Shown: positions 47,873 to 56,355, numbered from the stretch's first letter. The stretch is DNA of 64,000 nt from Polynucleobacter meluiroseus (GCA_945881875.1 CAMCVH010000002.1:62001-126000), one strand, 5' to 3'. Numbers and translations are program-made. The notes: generated by a model from the sequence alone, not told the origin.

Positions 47873-48394
47873 ATGAAACTGAAGCTGGCTATTGTCATGC
47901 GCAAGGAGTTTATTGATAACCCTTGGATTTCTTATCGCTGGGCACTCGATGAAGTCATATTTGATATTGGTCAATTTGCCCATAAACAACCAGATTTTGA
48001 AGTAGCTAATAAGCCAGCTGTTTGTATGCGAAAAGATGAACAAGCCGAAAGATGGCTTTACACAGGGTTTGAATTACAACTTTTCCAAGATGAGTCTGAG
48101 GGATACTTTTTAAACGCTACAGCCACTTATCCGGCATGGTTTGTCATGTGGCGAATGGAAGATCACCCTCATGGAGGAGATCAAATTGCAGTACCGCACT
48201 TCTTAAGTGTTAGTTATAACGAGGCTGGAAGACTTTTGGATGGTGGTGAAACGGTTGATAACGTACCGCTTGATTCTGAAACCACTTCTTGGTTAAATGA
48301 TTTTGTGAACCAGCACTACAAGCCTGAGCCAAAAAAGCGTGCGCGTCCTGCTTCATTTAAAGGCCCCAATCGCCCTGGGAATGAGGGTTCATAA
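47873..48394 (+). CDS. DUF3305 protein, formate dehydrogenase accessory
   Basis: 173-residue soluble protein matching DUF3305: LAIVMRKEFIDNPWISYRWALDEV near the start, WLYTGFELQLFQDESEGYFLN, PAWFVMWRMEDHP and VSYNEAGRLLDGGETVD. The C-terminal 30 residues are basic and Pro-rich. It is nearly always found with DUF3306 next to fdh genes in proteobacteria. The biochemical role is unknown. It reads straight on from apbC and into the DUF3306 gene (2-base gap). Confidence 0.87.
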   Translation: MKLKLAIVMRKEFIDNPWISYRWALDEVIFDIGQFAHKQPDFEVANKPAVCMRKDEQAERWLYTGFELQLFQDESEGYFLNATATYPAWFVMWRMEDHPHGGDQIAVPHFLSVSYNEAGRLLDGGETVDNVPLDSETTSWLNDFVNQHYKPEPKKRARPASFKGPNRPGNEGS

Positions 48395-48396
48395 AA

Positions 48397-49200
48397 ATGC
48401 CAGACTTTTTAAATCGCTGGTCAAAACGTAAGGCTGGACTTGAGTCTGACGAGCCCGTCACCAAAGAAAAATCAAAATTAGAGAAGTCGACTCTTGCCAA
48501 AGGTTCTCAATCCTCACCAGTTACTTTAGCAAAAGACTCAACTGCAAAGTCTGATGAAGCTACAGCTACTGTTGGTGCTCTTAAAGACGCCGATCAGCCT
48601 GTAACTCCTGGGCAAGCAACTATTCCAACTTTAAAAGATGTTTTGAAGTTGACAAAAGATTCAGATTTTTCGGCTTATGTGCAATCTGGTATTGACCCAA
48701 ACGTACAGCAAGCTGCATTGAATAAATTATTTTCTGATCCGCATTACAACATCATGGATGGCTTAGATATTTATATCGGGGACTACAACACGCCCGATCC
48801 AATGCCTCTTGAAATGCTTAAGCAACTTAACCAGTCAAAGATGCTTGGTATGTTTAAAACTCCAGAAGAGATAGAAGCTGATTTGCAAGCGGAGTTAATT
48901 GAAAGAAAAGAGTACAAAGAGCGTCTTGCAAAAATAGATGCAGATGAAGCTGAAGTTGAAGCAACGGCTGCGCACAAAGCTGAAGAAGAAGCTAAAGCTG
49001 AAGAAGAAGCTAAAGAACTAAAAGAAGCTAAAGCTAAAGAGAATAAGGATTTATCTGAGCAATCTGTGGCGCTTGAAGACTCAACAGTTTTACCTGATGA
49101 AAACGCTAATGGTATAACTGTTGCAAATTCAGCAGAATTAAACAATTCGCAAGAAATAATAAAAATTACTAAGCTTAAATCAGTAGTGAACAAAACTTAG
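48397..49200 (+). CDS. DUF3306 protein, formate dehydrogenase accessory
   Basis: 267 residues. The conserved DUF3306 core is at about residues 65-150: TIPTLKDVLKLTKDSDFSAY, LNKLFSDPHYNIMDGLDIYI and a conserved DYNTPDPM, preceded by the FLNRWSKRKAG start. After residue 160 the protein is low-complexity, rich in Ala, Glu and Lys, and likely a long coiled or charged helix; it includes a duplicated AEEEAK. The role is unknown. It is co-transcribed with DUF3305. Confidence 0.87.
   Translation: MPDFLNRWSKRKAGLESDEPVTKEKSKLEKSTLAKGSQSSPVTLAKDSTAKSDEATATVGALKDADQPVTPGQATIPTLKDVLKLTKDSDFSAYVQSGIDPNVQQAALNKLFSDPHYNIMDGLDIYIGDYNTPDPMPLEMLKQLNQSKMLGMFKTPEEIEADLQAELIERKEYKERLAKIDADEAEVEATAAHKAEEEAKAEEEAKELKEAKAKENKDLSEQSVALEDSTVLPDENANGITVANSAELNNSQEIIKITKLKSVVNKT
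48979..49014 (+). repeat. tandem 18-bp duplication inside the DUF3306 gene
   Basis: Two exact, adjacent copies of GCTGAAGAAGAAGCTAAA, each coding AEEEAK, lie in the charged C-terminal segment. Being in-frame and in a low-complexity part, it probably arose by slippage and may vary between strains. Confidence 0.9.
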
Positions 49201-49261
49201 TATTGAATTTAAGAATATATAAGCCGATAAAGCAGATTGCCCAAATGGCTGAAGGTACAGA

Positions 49262-51373
49262 ATGACAAAGAAAACGCTCGTTTGTAGTTGTAACCAAACC
49301 ATGCCCTTAGATATTGCTCAAATAGCTAAGGGTCTAGATGTTGAAACGAAATCTATTCGTTTGAATACCGCCTTGTGCCGTCAAGAGATAGGAACATTCA
49401 TTGAAGCTTGCCAAGGATCCGATGAGATCATATTGGCATGTACTCAAGAGAAGCGTTTATTCGATGAGGTTGCTGGTGAGCAGGAAAAGGCTCTGGTTGC
49501 CCCAATTAAATTTGTCAATATTCGTGAGACCGGTGGTTGGTCTGCAGATGCAAAACAAGCGATGCCTAAGATTTCTGCTTTGCTCGCCAAGGCAGCGTTA
49601 CCCAATCCAGACCCCGTTAACACGGTCAATTATCAAAGTGGTGGGCGTTTACTAATCATTGGTCCAGGCGATGTTTCGATTGATTGGGCTAAACGCCTTT
49701 CAAAAGATTTGAGCGTTGGTGTACTTTGTACAACTCCTGGCATTCTTCCTGAGGCAAGAGACTTTCCTATTTACAGTGGCGAAGTGAAGATACTTGATGG
49801 TTATTTAGGAGCATTCAATGTTGAATGGCTACAAAAAAATCCAATTGACTTAGAGCTCTGTACTCGTTGTGGTGCTTGCGTTGAAAGTTGTCCCGAGGGC
49901 GCCATTGATTTAAGTTACCAAATTGATTTGGATAAATGTAAGAGTCATCGCTCTTGCGTTAAGTCATGCTCAGCGATTGGTGCTATTAACTTTGATCGAA
50001 CTGAACAGAGTCGTACAGAAGGTTGGGATTTGATTTTGGATCTTTCCAAAGATCCTATTTTCAAAATGAGTCAGCCACCCCAAGGTTATTTCGCCCCTAA
50101 ATCAGACCCTCTTGAGCAGGCGATTGCGGTAACTAAAATCATGGGTATGGTTGGCGAGTTTGAAAAACCAAAATTCTTTGCATATAGCGAAAAGATTTGT
50201 GCTCATGGTCGTAACGGACAAATAGGTTGTTCTGCTTGCGTCGATGTTTGTTCTACTGCCGCGATTACATCTTTGTTCAAGGATGGTAAAGGTAGTGTGA
50301 GTGTTAATCCAAACCTTTGTATGGGTTGTGGTGCTTGTGCCACAGTTTGCCCTTCTGGAGCTATGCGATACAACTATCCAAGCGTTACTTATTTGGGTCA
50401 GCAGGTTCGAGTCATGGCCAAAGCATATCGTGCTGCTGGTCCTAAGGTGGCACCAAGCCTTCTTTTACACAGTGATACCAAAGGGCAAGAATTAATTCAA
50501 GAGTTGGGTCGTTTGGCTTCAACACAAAAAGCTAAATTTAAAGGCGTGCCTGCCCATTTAATTCCGATGGGTTTACACCATAGTGCATCAACAGGCGTTG
50601 AATTTTGGTTGGCATCACTAGCTCACGGTTTTGGACAGGTGGCGGTTTTACTTAGTGGCGAAGAAGCTCCAGAGTATCAAAAAGCTTTGAGTGATCAGGT
50701 TGAGTTAGCTTGTTCATTGATGGAGGGCTTGGGCTACGCTAAAGACCGCGTTGTTTTGTTGCAAGCAGATTCTACTGCTGCGCTTGAGAAAAGCTTGAGC
50801 ACTGTTATTGCAATTGACACTCTGTGCCCACCCGCAACCTTTGCTTTCTCAAACGAAAAGCGTGAAACACTTGAGGCTGCACTTGAGCATTTAATGGCAC
50901 ACGCTAGTAAGAAAGTGACTGAGAGCGCTCCTTTAATTCTTGGTGCTGGCTCTCCAATTGGCGGCATTGCCATTAATCAAGATACCTGTACCTTGTGCAT
51001 GTCTTGTGTTGGCGCATGCCCTGAGAGTGCCTTACGTGACAATGCAGACGCACCTCAATTATCATTTATTGAGCGCAATTGTGTTCAATGTGGTTTGTGC
51101 GTCAAGACCTGCCCAGAGGACTCATTGAGCTTATTGCCTCGTTTGCAAACAACTGAGGTCAGGAAGAAGATCATTGTTCTTAACGAAACAAAACCTTTTC
51201 ACTGCATCGTTTGTGCCAAGCCATTTGGCACTCTAAAAATGGTTGAGTTGATGGTTGGCAAATTATCTTTACATGCGGCATTTTCAGGAGCAGCAACAGA
51301 TAGATTAAAAATGTGTAGCGACTGTCGTGTAGTCGATATGATCAATAAACCAAATGATGATGATGTGGTCTGA
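49262..51373 (+). CDS. large multi-cluster 4Fe-4S ferredoxin-type protein of the fdh locus
   Basis: 703-residue cytoplasmic-looking Fe-S protein with no signal peptide. Two paired motifs: residues 200-210 (CTRCGACVESC) with 226-236 (CKSHRSCVKSC), and residues 323-330 (CSACVDVC) with 353-363 (CMGCGACATVC). A third pair lies near 576-588 (CTLCMSCVGAC) and 605-617 (NCVQCGLCVKTCP). CSCNQTMP at the N-terminus and HCIVCAKPFG with MCSDCR at the C-terminus add more Cys. A Rossmann-like stretch, GGRLLIIGPGDVSIDWAKRL, is near residue 128. Such proteins accompany DUF3305/3306 fdh clusters; whether it matures the enzyme or carries electrons is unknown. It is coupled to the chaperone gene by overlap. Confidence 0.87.
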   Translation: MTKKTLVCSCNQTMPLDIAQIAKGLDVETKSIRLNTALCRQEIGTFIEACQGSDEIILACTQEKRLFDEVAGEQEKALVAPIKFVNIRETGGWSADAKQAMPKISALLAKAALPNPDPVNTVNYQSGGRLLIIGPGDVSIDWAKRLSKDLSVGVLCTTPGILPEARDFPIYSGEVKILDGYLGAFNVEWLQKNPIDLELCTRCGACVESCPEGAIDLSYQIDLDKCKSHRSCVKSCSAIGAINFDRTEQSRTEGWDLILDLSKDPIFKMSQPPQGYFAPKSDPLEQAIAVTKIMGMVGEFEKPKFFAYSEKICAHGRNGQIGCSACVDVCSTAAITSLFKDGKGSVSVNPNLCMGCGACATVCPSGAMRYNYPSVTYLGQQVRVMAKAYRAAGPKVAPSLLLHSDTKGQELIQELGRLASTQKAKFKGVPAHLIPMGLHHSASTGVEFWLASLAHGFGQVAVLLSGEEAPEYQKALSDQVELACSLMEGLGYAKDRVVLLQADSTAALEKSLSTVIAIDTLCPPATFAFSNEKRETLEAALEHLMAHASKKVTESAPLILGAGSPIGGIAINQDTCTLCMSCVGACPESALRDNADAPQLSFIERNCVQCGLCVKTCPEDSLSLLPRLQTTEVRKKIIVLNETKPFHCIVCAKPFGTLKMVELMVGKLSLHAAFSGAATDRLKMCSDCRVVDMINKPNDDDVV

Positions 51374-52029
51374 TGAGTGATATAGAAAAAAAATTAGATG
51401 ATGTAGAAACTTCTTTAAGTACAGATGGTCTTGAAGAAGATATAGCGCGTGCCGACTTATATGGCTTATTAGCAAGTTTGTTCTACAGCGCTCCTGATGA
51501 TGATTTATTACACAGGATTGCTGCATCAGCTGCCTACGGCTCAGGCTCAGGAGCGCCAGCAGATGCTGCTATGACTCAAGCTTGGGGAGAGTTGGTTAGA
51601 GTTGCCTCAATTTCCAGCGCTAAGGAATGGGCGGACGAATATCAAGATATGTTTATTGGTATTGGTAAGCAAGACATTTTCTTATACGGCTCCTTTTACC
51701 AAACAGGATTTTTAAACGAGAAGCCGCTAGTCAGACTTCGAGATTCTCTCAGAGAGTTAGGTCTTGAATCTGTCGAAGAAGTAACCGAAAGTGAAGATCA
51801 CATTGCTGCCCTCTGTGAAGTGATGAGATATTTGATAGCAGGCGATGATTTAAGTGTGGCCAATTTGACACAGCAGAAAAAGTTCTTTAATGAGCACATG
51901 CGCTCATGGCTACCTGATTTGTGCGCTGCAATAGAAAATCATCCGGACATAGTGCACTACAAGTCAGTTGCTGGCTTGGCAAAAGCATTTTTTGAGGTAG
52001 AGAGTTACGCTATGGATATGGTGGAGTAG
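51373..52029 (+). CDS. TorD/DmsD-family molybdoenzyme chaperone
   Basis: 218-residue all-helical protein. The family pattern ADLYGLLASLFYSAPDDDLL (about residues 25-44), YGSFYQTGFLNEKPLVRLRDSL and EDHIAALCEVMRYL is clear. These proteins bind the Tat signal and apo-form of an Mo enzyme so that it is exported only when loaded. The target here should be FdhA, 464 bases downstream. Its start overlaps the stop of the Fe-S protein (TGATG). Confidence 0.9.
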   Translation: MSDIEKKLDDVETSLSTDGLEEDIARADLYGLLASLFYSAPDDDLLHRIAASAAYGSGSGAPADAAMTQAWGELVRVASISSAKEWADEYQDMFIGIGKQDIFLYGSFYQTGFLNEKPLVRLRDSLRELGLESVEEVTESEDHIAALCEVMRYLIAGDDLSVANLTQQKKFFNEHMRSWLPDLCAAIENHPDIVHYKSVAGLAKAFFEVESYAMDMVE

Positions 52030-52139
52030 GGCCAAAGAGGTGATCAATTGAGAGCAGATCGTTATGTTATTTGTAAGAAAACGCCTTATTAATAAAAACT
52101 ATGAGCTTGATAGTTAGGGAAAGCACTAAGGCTTTTTTG

Positions 52140-52157
52140 TTTACACATTGATGTAAA
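52140..52157. promoter_or_regulatory. inverted repeat in the 217-base gap before the fdh structural genes
   Basis: TTTACA, six bases, TGTAAA: a perfect 6-bp dyad 90 bases before the Tat-peptide gene. The gap (52030-52246) has no other gene. Downstream of the dyad, A+T-rich sequence such as TTTATAGTT could hold a -10 box. It may be an operator giving fdhXABC its own promoter; the regulator is unknown. Confidence 0.45.
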
Positions 52158-52246
52158 AACAAGGGATTAAGTTTATAGTTAGATCATAAATGTAAGTATT
52201 ATTTTTATTGAATTAAGAAGATGTATCAAATTATTAGGAGATTGAA

Positions 52247-52447
52247 ATGAGCGAAAAAAACAATCATAAAGAGTCACGTAGGAAGTTTTTTGTTACAACT
52301 GGTTTGGCAGCTGGTGCTGTTGCAGCTGTGTCACAAACTTCTATCGGCACAGCAATTGCTGAGCAAGCTGCATCATTGGTTGAGGATTCTAAAGGCTATA
52401 AAGTCTCCGACCACGTTCTTAAATATTACAAAACAACGCTTGTTTAA
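52247..52447 (+). CDS. small Tat-signal protein of the formate dehydrogenase cluster
   Basis: 66 residues with a twin-arginine signal (SRRKFFVTTGLAAGAVAAVS) and a short remainder ending DHVLKYYKTTLV. It matches the tiny 'formate dehydrogenase region Tat target' (FdhX-like) that precedes fdhA in many proteobacteria. AGGAG precedes the ATG. It carries no cofactor motif. It may assist export or act as a small periplasmic subunit; the function is unproven. The terminator-like palindrome downstream overlaps its last codons. Confidence 0.85.
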   Translation: MSEKNNHKESRRKFFVTTGLAAGAVAAVSQTSIGTAIAEQAASLVEDSKGYKVSDHVLKYYKTTLV

Positions 52448-52464
52448 TTAAACAAGCGTTTTTT
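52435..52464 (+). terminator. intra-operon terminator or attenuator before fdhA
   Basis: AACGCTTGTTTAA and TTAAACAAGCGTT form a perfect 26-bp palindrome followed by TTTT, overlapping the last codons and stop of the Tat-peptide gene. It ends 30 bases before fdhA. It should stop part of the transcripts, so the small upstream gene could be expressed more than fdhABC. Confidence 0.8.
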
Positions 52465-52493
52465 ATTTCTCTTGAATCTTTGAGGGTTTAACC

Positions 52494-55475
52494 ATGAGTC
52501 TGATTCGTAAATCATCGCAACAAGTAACAGCTGTTAAGAACCATTCAACCCAAATGATGGGTAGTTTGGCTCGCAGCCTCCAATCTGCAATTCCTATGAT
52601 GGATCGCAGAACATTCCTCAAGCGCTCTGGCGTAGGTGTTGGTGTAGGTCTAGCCGCATCGCAGCTAACTCTTGTACAAAAAGCCAAAGCATCTAACGTT
52701 GCTAAAGGTGATGGCAAGGGAACGATTGAAGTTAAGAGAACTATTTGTTCACACTGTTCAGTTGGCTGTGCCATTGATGCAGTTGTTGAAAACGGGGTTT
52801 GGACTCGTCAAGAACCAGTTTTTGATTCACCGATCAACCTAGGCGCTCACTGCGCTAAAGGCGCCGCTCTTCGTGAACACGGTCATGGCGAATTCCGTTT
52901 GAAATATCCAATGAAATTAGTCAACGGTAAATACGAAAAAATCAGCTGGGATCAAGCTTTAGAAGAGATCACGGCCAAAATGAAGGGGTTGAAGAAGCAG
53001 CACGGTCCAGACTCTCTTTTCTTCGTGGGATCTTCAAAGTACAACAATGAACAAGCTTATTTACTTCGTAAATTTGTTTCGTTCTTTGGTACTAACAACA
53101 CAGATCACCAAGCTCGTATCTGTCACTCAACAACTGTAGCCGGTGTTGCAAACACCTGGGGTTACGGCGCGATGACAAACAGCTACAACGATATGCAAAA
53201 CTCAAAAGCAGCTATTTATATTGGTTCAAACGCTGCTGAAGCCCACCCAGTTTCAATGTTGCACATGTTGCATGCTAAAGAAGCTGGTTGCAAAATGATT
53301 GTTGTTGATCCACGTTACACACGTACTGCAGCTAAATCTGATCAGTACGTTCGTATTCGTTCAGGTTCAGACATTCCTTTCTTGTTTGGTGTGCTTCATC
53401 ACATCTTCAAAAATGGTTGGGAAGATAAGAAGTACATCAACGACCGTGTCTACGGTATGGAAGATGTTAAGAAAGATGTTCTTGAGAAATGGACGCCAGC
53501 CAAAGTTGAAGAAGCTTGTGGTGTTCCAGAAGCTGAGGTTTATAAAGTTGCCAAAACGCTTAATGAAAACCGTCCAGGAACAATCGTTTGGTGTATGGGT
53601 CAAACTCAACACACAATCGGTAACGCGATGGTTCGTGCCTCATGTATTTTGCAGTTAGCACTCGGTAACGTTGGTAAGACAGGTGGCGGAACAAACATTT
53701 TCCGCGGTCACTGTAATGTTCAAGGCGCAACTGACGTTGGTCCTAATCCAGATTCATTGCCTGGCTACTACGGTTTAGCGGCTGGTTCATGGAAACACTT
53801 CGCAGATGCTTGGGGTGTTGACTATGAGTGGATCAAAGCACAGTTTGCTCCAAACATGATGGAGAAATCAGGTACAACAGTGTCACGTTGGGTAGATGCG
53901 GTGCTTGAGAAGAATGAATTGATTGACCAAGACAGTAACGTTAAGGGTGTTTTCTTTTGGGGTCATGCACCGAACTCACAAACTCGTGGCACGGATATGA
54001 AGAAGGCCATGGATAAATTGGATCTATTAGTTGTAGTTGATCCATATCCAACAGCAACAGCTGCTATGGCGGCGATGCAGGTTGAGGGTGCTCAAGTTAA
54101 TAAAGATCGTGCTGTTTACTTATTACCTTCAACTACACAGTTTGAGACAAGCGGTTCAGTCACCGCTTCAAACCGTTCTATCCAGTGGCGTGAGAAAGTT
54201 ATCAACCCACTATGGGAGTCAGTACCTGACCACGTGATCATGCAAGCGTTGGCCGATAAGCTTGGATTTGGTAAAGAATTGACCAAAAACTACAAGATGT
54301 TGACAACTAAGTTTGCAGGTAAAGACTGGAAAGAGCCTGAGCAAGAATCTGGTCTACGTGAAATCAACCGTTCAGTATGGACAATTGGTTACACAGGCCA
54401 CTCACCAGAGCGTTTAAAAGCTCACATGCGCATGATGCACGTGTTTGACGTCAAAACATTAAGATCAAAAGGCGGTAAAGATCCGGTAACTGGATACGAT
54501 ACAACTGGCGACTATTTCGGATTGCCATGGCCTTGTTACGGTACTCCAGAAATGAAGCACCCAGGTAGCCCGAACCTCTATGACACCAGCAAGCACGTTA
54601 TGGACGGCGGCGGTAACTTCCGTGCCAACTTCGGTATTGAAAAAGATGGTAAGAGCTTACTTGCTGAGAATGGTTCGTTCTCTAAGGGCGCTGACATCAA
54701 GACTGGTTACCCAGAGTTTGATCACGTTTTAGTTAAGAAATTGGGTTGGTGGGATGAATTAACAGATGCCGAGAAGAAATTGGCAGAAGGTAAAAACTGG
54801 AAGACCGACTCTTCAGGTGGCATGATCCGTGTAATTATGAAAAATCACGGTTGTCATCCATTTGGTAACGCTAAAGCGCGTGCAGTTGTTTGGAACTTCC
54901 CTGATCCAGTTCCTCAACACCGTGAACCGTTGTACGGCACACGTCCTGACTTGGTCGCTAAGTACCCGACGCATGATGATAAAAAAGCTTTCTGGCGTTT
55001 ACCAACTCTCTACAAGTCACTTCAGCAGAAGAACATTGAAGACAAGTTGTATGAGAAGTTCCCAATCATTCTCACCTCAGGTCGTTTGGTTGAGTACGAG
55101 GGTGGTGGTGAAGAGACTCGTTCAAACCCATGGTTAGCTGAATTACAACAAGATAACTTTGTTGAGATCAATCCAGCTGCGGCTAATAAGCGTGGTATCC
55201 GTAACGGTGAGTATGTTTGGGTTAAATCTCCAACAGGCGCGAAGATTAAGGTGAAGGCCTTGGTTACAGAGCGTGTTGCAGCTGACACAGCATTTATTCC
55301 ATTCCACTTCTCAGGCTGGTGGCAGGGTAAAGACATTCTTGATGCATATCCAAAAGGTGCGGCGCCGATTGTTCGTGGTGAGGCTGTGAATACAGCTACA
55401 ACCTACGGCTACGACAGCGTAACCAATATGCAAGAGAGTAAAACAACAATTTGTCAAATCGAAAGATTCGCTTAA
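52494..55475 (+). CDS. fdhA: formate dehydrogenase catalytic subunit (Cys-type, Tat-exported)
   Basis: Oxidises formate to CO2 at a bis-MGD Mo or W site. The 993 residues begin with an unusually long leader; the Tat motif DRRTFLKRSG is at residues 37-46. A 4Fe-4S cluster is bound by Cys85, 88, 92 and 120. Catalytic DHQARICHSTT has Cys210-His211 where E. coli FdhN has selenocysteine, so no selenium is needed. NHGCHPFGNAKAR and the late ILTSGRLVEYEGG belong to the MGD-binding domain. An internal Met36 is an alternative start, but GAGGG sits before the first ATG. It forms an operon with fdhB and fdhC. Confidence 0.95.
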   Translation: MSLIRKSSQQVTAVKNHSTQMMGSLARSLQSAIPMMDRRTFLKRSGVGVGVGLAASQLTLVQKAKASNVAKGDGKGTIEVKRTICSHCSVGCAIDAVVENGVWTRQEPVFDSPINLGAHCAKGAALREHGHGEFRLKYPMKLVNGKYEKISWDQALEEITAKMKGLKKQHGPDSLFFVGSSKYNNEQAYLLRKFVSFFGTNNTDHQARICHSTTVAGVANTWGYGAMTNSYNDMQNSKAAIYIGSNAAEAHPVSMLHMLHAKEAGCKMIVVDPRYTRTAAKSDQYVRIRSGSDIPFLFGVLHHIFKNGWEDKKYINDRVYGMEDVKKDVLEKWTPAKVEEACGVPEAEVYKVAKTLNENRPGTIVWCMGQTQHTIGNAMVRASCILQLALGNVGKTGGGTNIFRGHCNVQGATDVGPNPDSLPGYYGLAAGSWKHFADAWGVDYEWIKAQFAPNMMEKSGTTVSRWVDAVLEKNELIDQDSNVKGVFFWGHAPNSQTRGTDMKKAMDKLDLLVVVDPYPTATAAMAAMQVEGAQVNKDRAVYLLPSTTQFETSGSVTASNRSIQWREKVINPLWESVPDHVIMQALADKLGFGKELTKNYKMLTTKFAGKDWKEPEQESGLREINRSVWTIGYTGHSPERLKAHMRMMHVFDVKTLRSKGGKDPVTGYDTTGDYFGLPWPCYGTPEMKHPGSPNLYDTSKHVMDGGGNFRANFGIEKDGKSLLAENGSFSKGADIKTGYPEFDHVLVKKLGWWDELTDAEKKLAEGKNWKTDSSGGMIRVIMKNHGCHPFGNAKARAVVWNFPDPVPQHREPLYGTRPDLVAKYPTHDDKKAFWRLPTLYKSLQQKNIEDKLYEKFPIILTSGRLVEYEGGGEETRSNPWLAELQQDNFVEINPAAANKRGIRNGEYVWVKSPTGAKIKVKALVTERVAADTAFIPFHFSGWWQGKDILDAYPKGAAPIVRGEAVNTATTYGYDSVTNMQESKTTICQIERFA

Positions 55476-55501
55476 TCAGCGGCAGAATTTAGGAGAAAAT
55501 A

Positions 55502-56128
55502 ATGGCACGAATGAAATTTATCTGCGATTCAGAGCGCTGCATTGAATGTAACGGCTGTGTAACCGCTTGTAAGAATGAGCACGAAGTACCTTGGGGTGTT
55601 AATCGTCGCCGAGTTGTGACAATTAATGACGGCGTCATTGGTGCTGAGAAGTCAATCTCTGTTGCATGTATGCATTGTTCAGATGCACCATGCATGGCAG
55701 TTTGCCCAGTGGATTGCTTCTATAGAACTGATGAGGGTGTTGTTCTTCATGACAAAGACATTTGTATCGGTTGTGGCTATTGCTCATATGCATGCCCATT
55801 CGGTGCACCTCAGTTCCCAAGCTCTGGAACATTTGGTTTACGCGGCAAAATGGACAAGTGCACATTCTGTGCTGGCGGTCCTGAGAAAAACGGAACATTG
55901 GCTGAGTTTGAAAAGTATGGCCGTAACCGTTTATCTGAAGGTAAGCTACCAGCTTGCGCTGAGATGTGTTCAACCAAAGCTTTGATTGGTGGTGATGGCG
56001 ATGTTGTTGCGGATATCTTCCGTAACCGTGTTGTTAAGCGTCAATCAAATGGTAAAGCTGCTGGTGCCAACGTGTTTGGTTGGGGTACTGCTTACGGTAA
56101 GCCACAAGCTCCAGGAAAGAAATCATGA
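55502..56128 (+). CDS. fdhB: formate dehydrogenase iron-sulfur subunit
   Basis: 208-residue ferredoxin-type subunit that passes electrons from FdhA to the cytochrome b. Four cysteine groups are visible: CIECNGCVTACKNEHE (about 17-32), CMHCSDAPCMAVCP (about 58-71), CIGCGYCSYACP (about 88-99), and CTFC with CAEMC (about 120-160). It has no signal peptide, so it probably crosses the membrane with FdhA through Tat. It lacks the C-terminal membrane helix of E. coli FdnH. AGGAG precedes its ATG. Confidence 0.94.
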   Translation: MARMKFICDSERCIECNGCVTACKNEHEVPWGVNRRRVVTINDGVIGAEKSISVACMHCSDAPCMAVCPVDCFYRTDEGVVLHDKDICIGCGYCSYACPFGAPQFPSSGTFGLRGKMDKCTFCAGGPEKNGTLAEFEKYGRNRLSEGKLPACAEMCSTKALIGGDGDVVADIFRNRVVKRQSNGKAAGANVFGWGTAYGKPQAPGKKS

Positions 56129-56355
56129 TCAAAAAAATACTAACACTTAGTGTTGTTGCTTCTGCTTTCACATTAAGCGCTTGCTCTGAGGTACCACAAG
56201 GTGTTGTGGGTGGCAAAAAACCTGACGAAAAAGCCTATGTTGCAGCTGACAATAAGTTCGTGGTGACTGGCTGGAAATCAGGTGATCCTGTCACTTGGGA
56301 AAACCAGCTAAAGGTGCGTAGTCAAGGTCAAGACGACTACACCAAAGCTAAGTAA
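56125..56355 (+). CDS. small lipoprotein of the fdh operon, unknown function
   Basis: 76 residues. A signal ends in lipobox LSAC with the lipidated Cys at residue 20. The mature part of about 57 residues holds VPQGVVGGKKPDEKAY, VVTGWKSGDPVTWENQLKVR and a charged end. No known domain. Its ATG overlaps the fdhB stop by 4 bases and fdhC follows by 26, so it is firmly inside the enzyme operon. A structural or assembly role at the periplasmic membrane face is likely but inferred. Confidence 0.85.
   Translation: MIKKILTLSVVASAFTLSACSEVPQGVVGGKKPDEKAYVAADNKFVVTGWKSGDPVTWENQLKVRSQGQDDYTKAK

Noticed and set aside
48783-49193. 136-codon open frame antisense to the DUF3306 gene
   Set aside because: Its Ser/Ala-rich repeat is the mirror of the Glu/Ala/Lys low-complexity sequence on the coding strand. 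It has no ribosome-binding site or family pattern.
53085-53140. Possible selenocysteine codon in fdhA
   Set aside because: The catalytic position is an ordinary TGT Cys codon (Cys210), so no TGA read-through or SECIS element is needed.
55635-55985. Cys- and His-rich open frames on both strands within fdhB
   Set aside because: They are shadows of the Cys-rich fdhB coding sequence in other frames.
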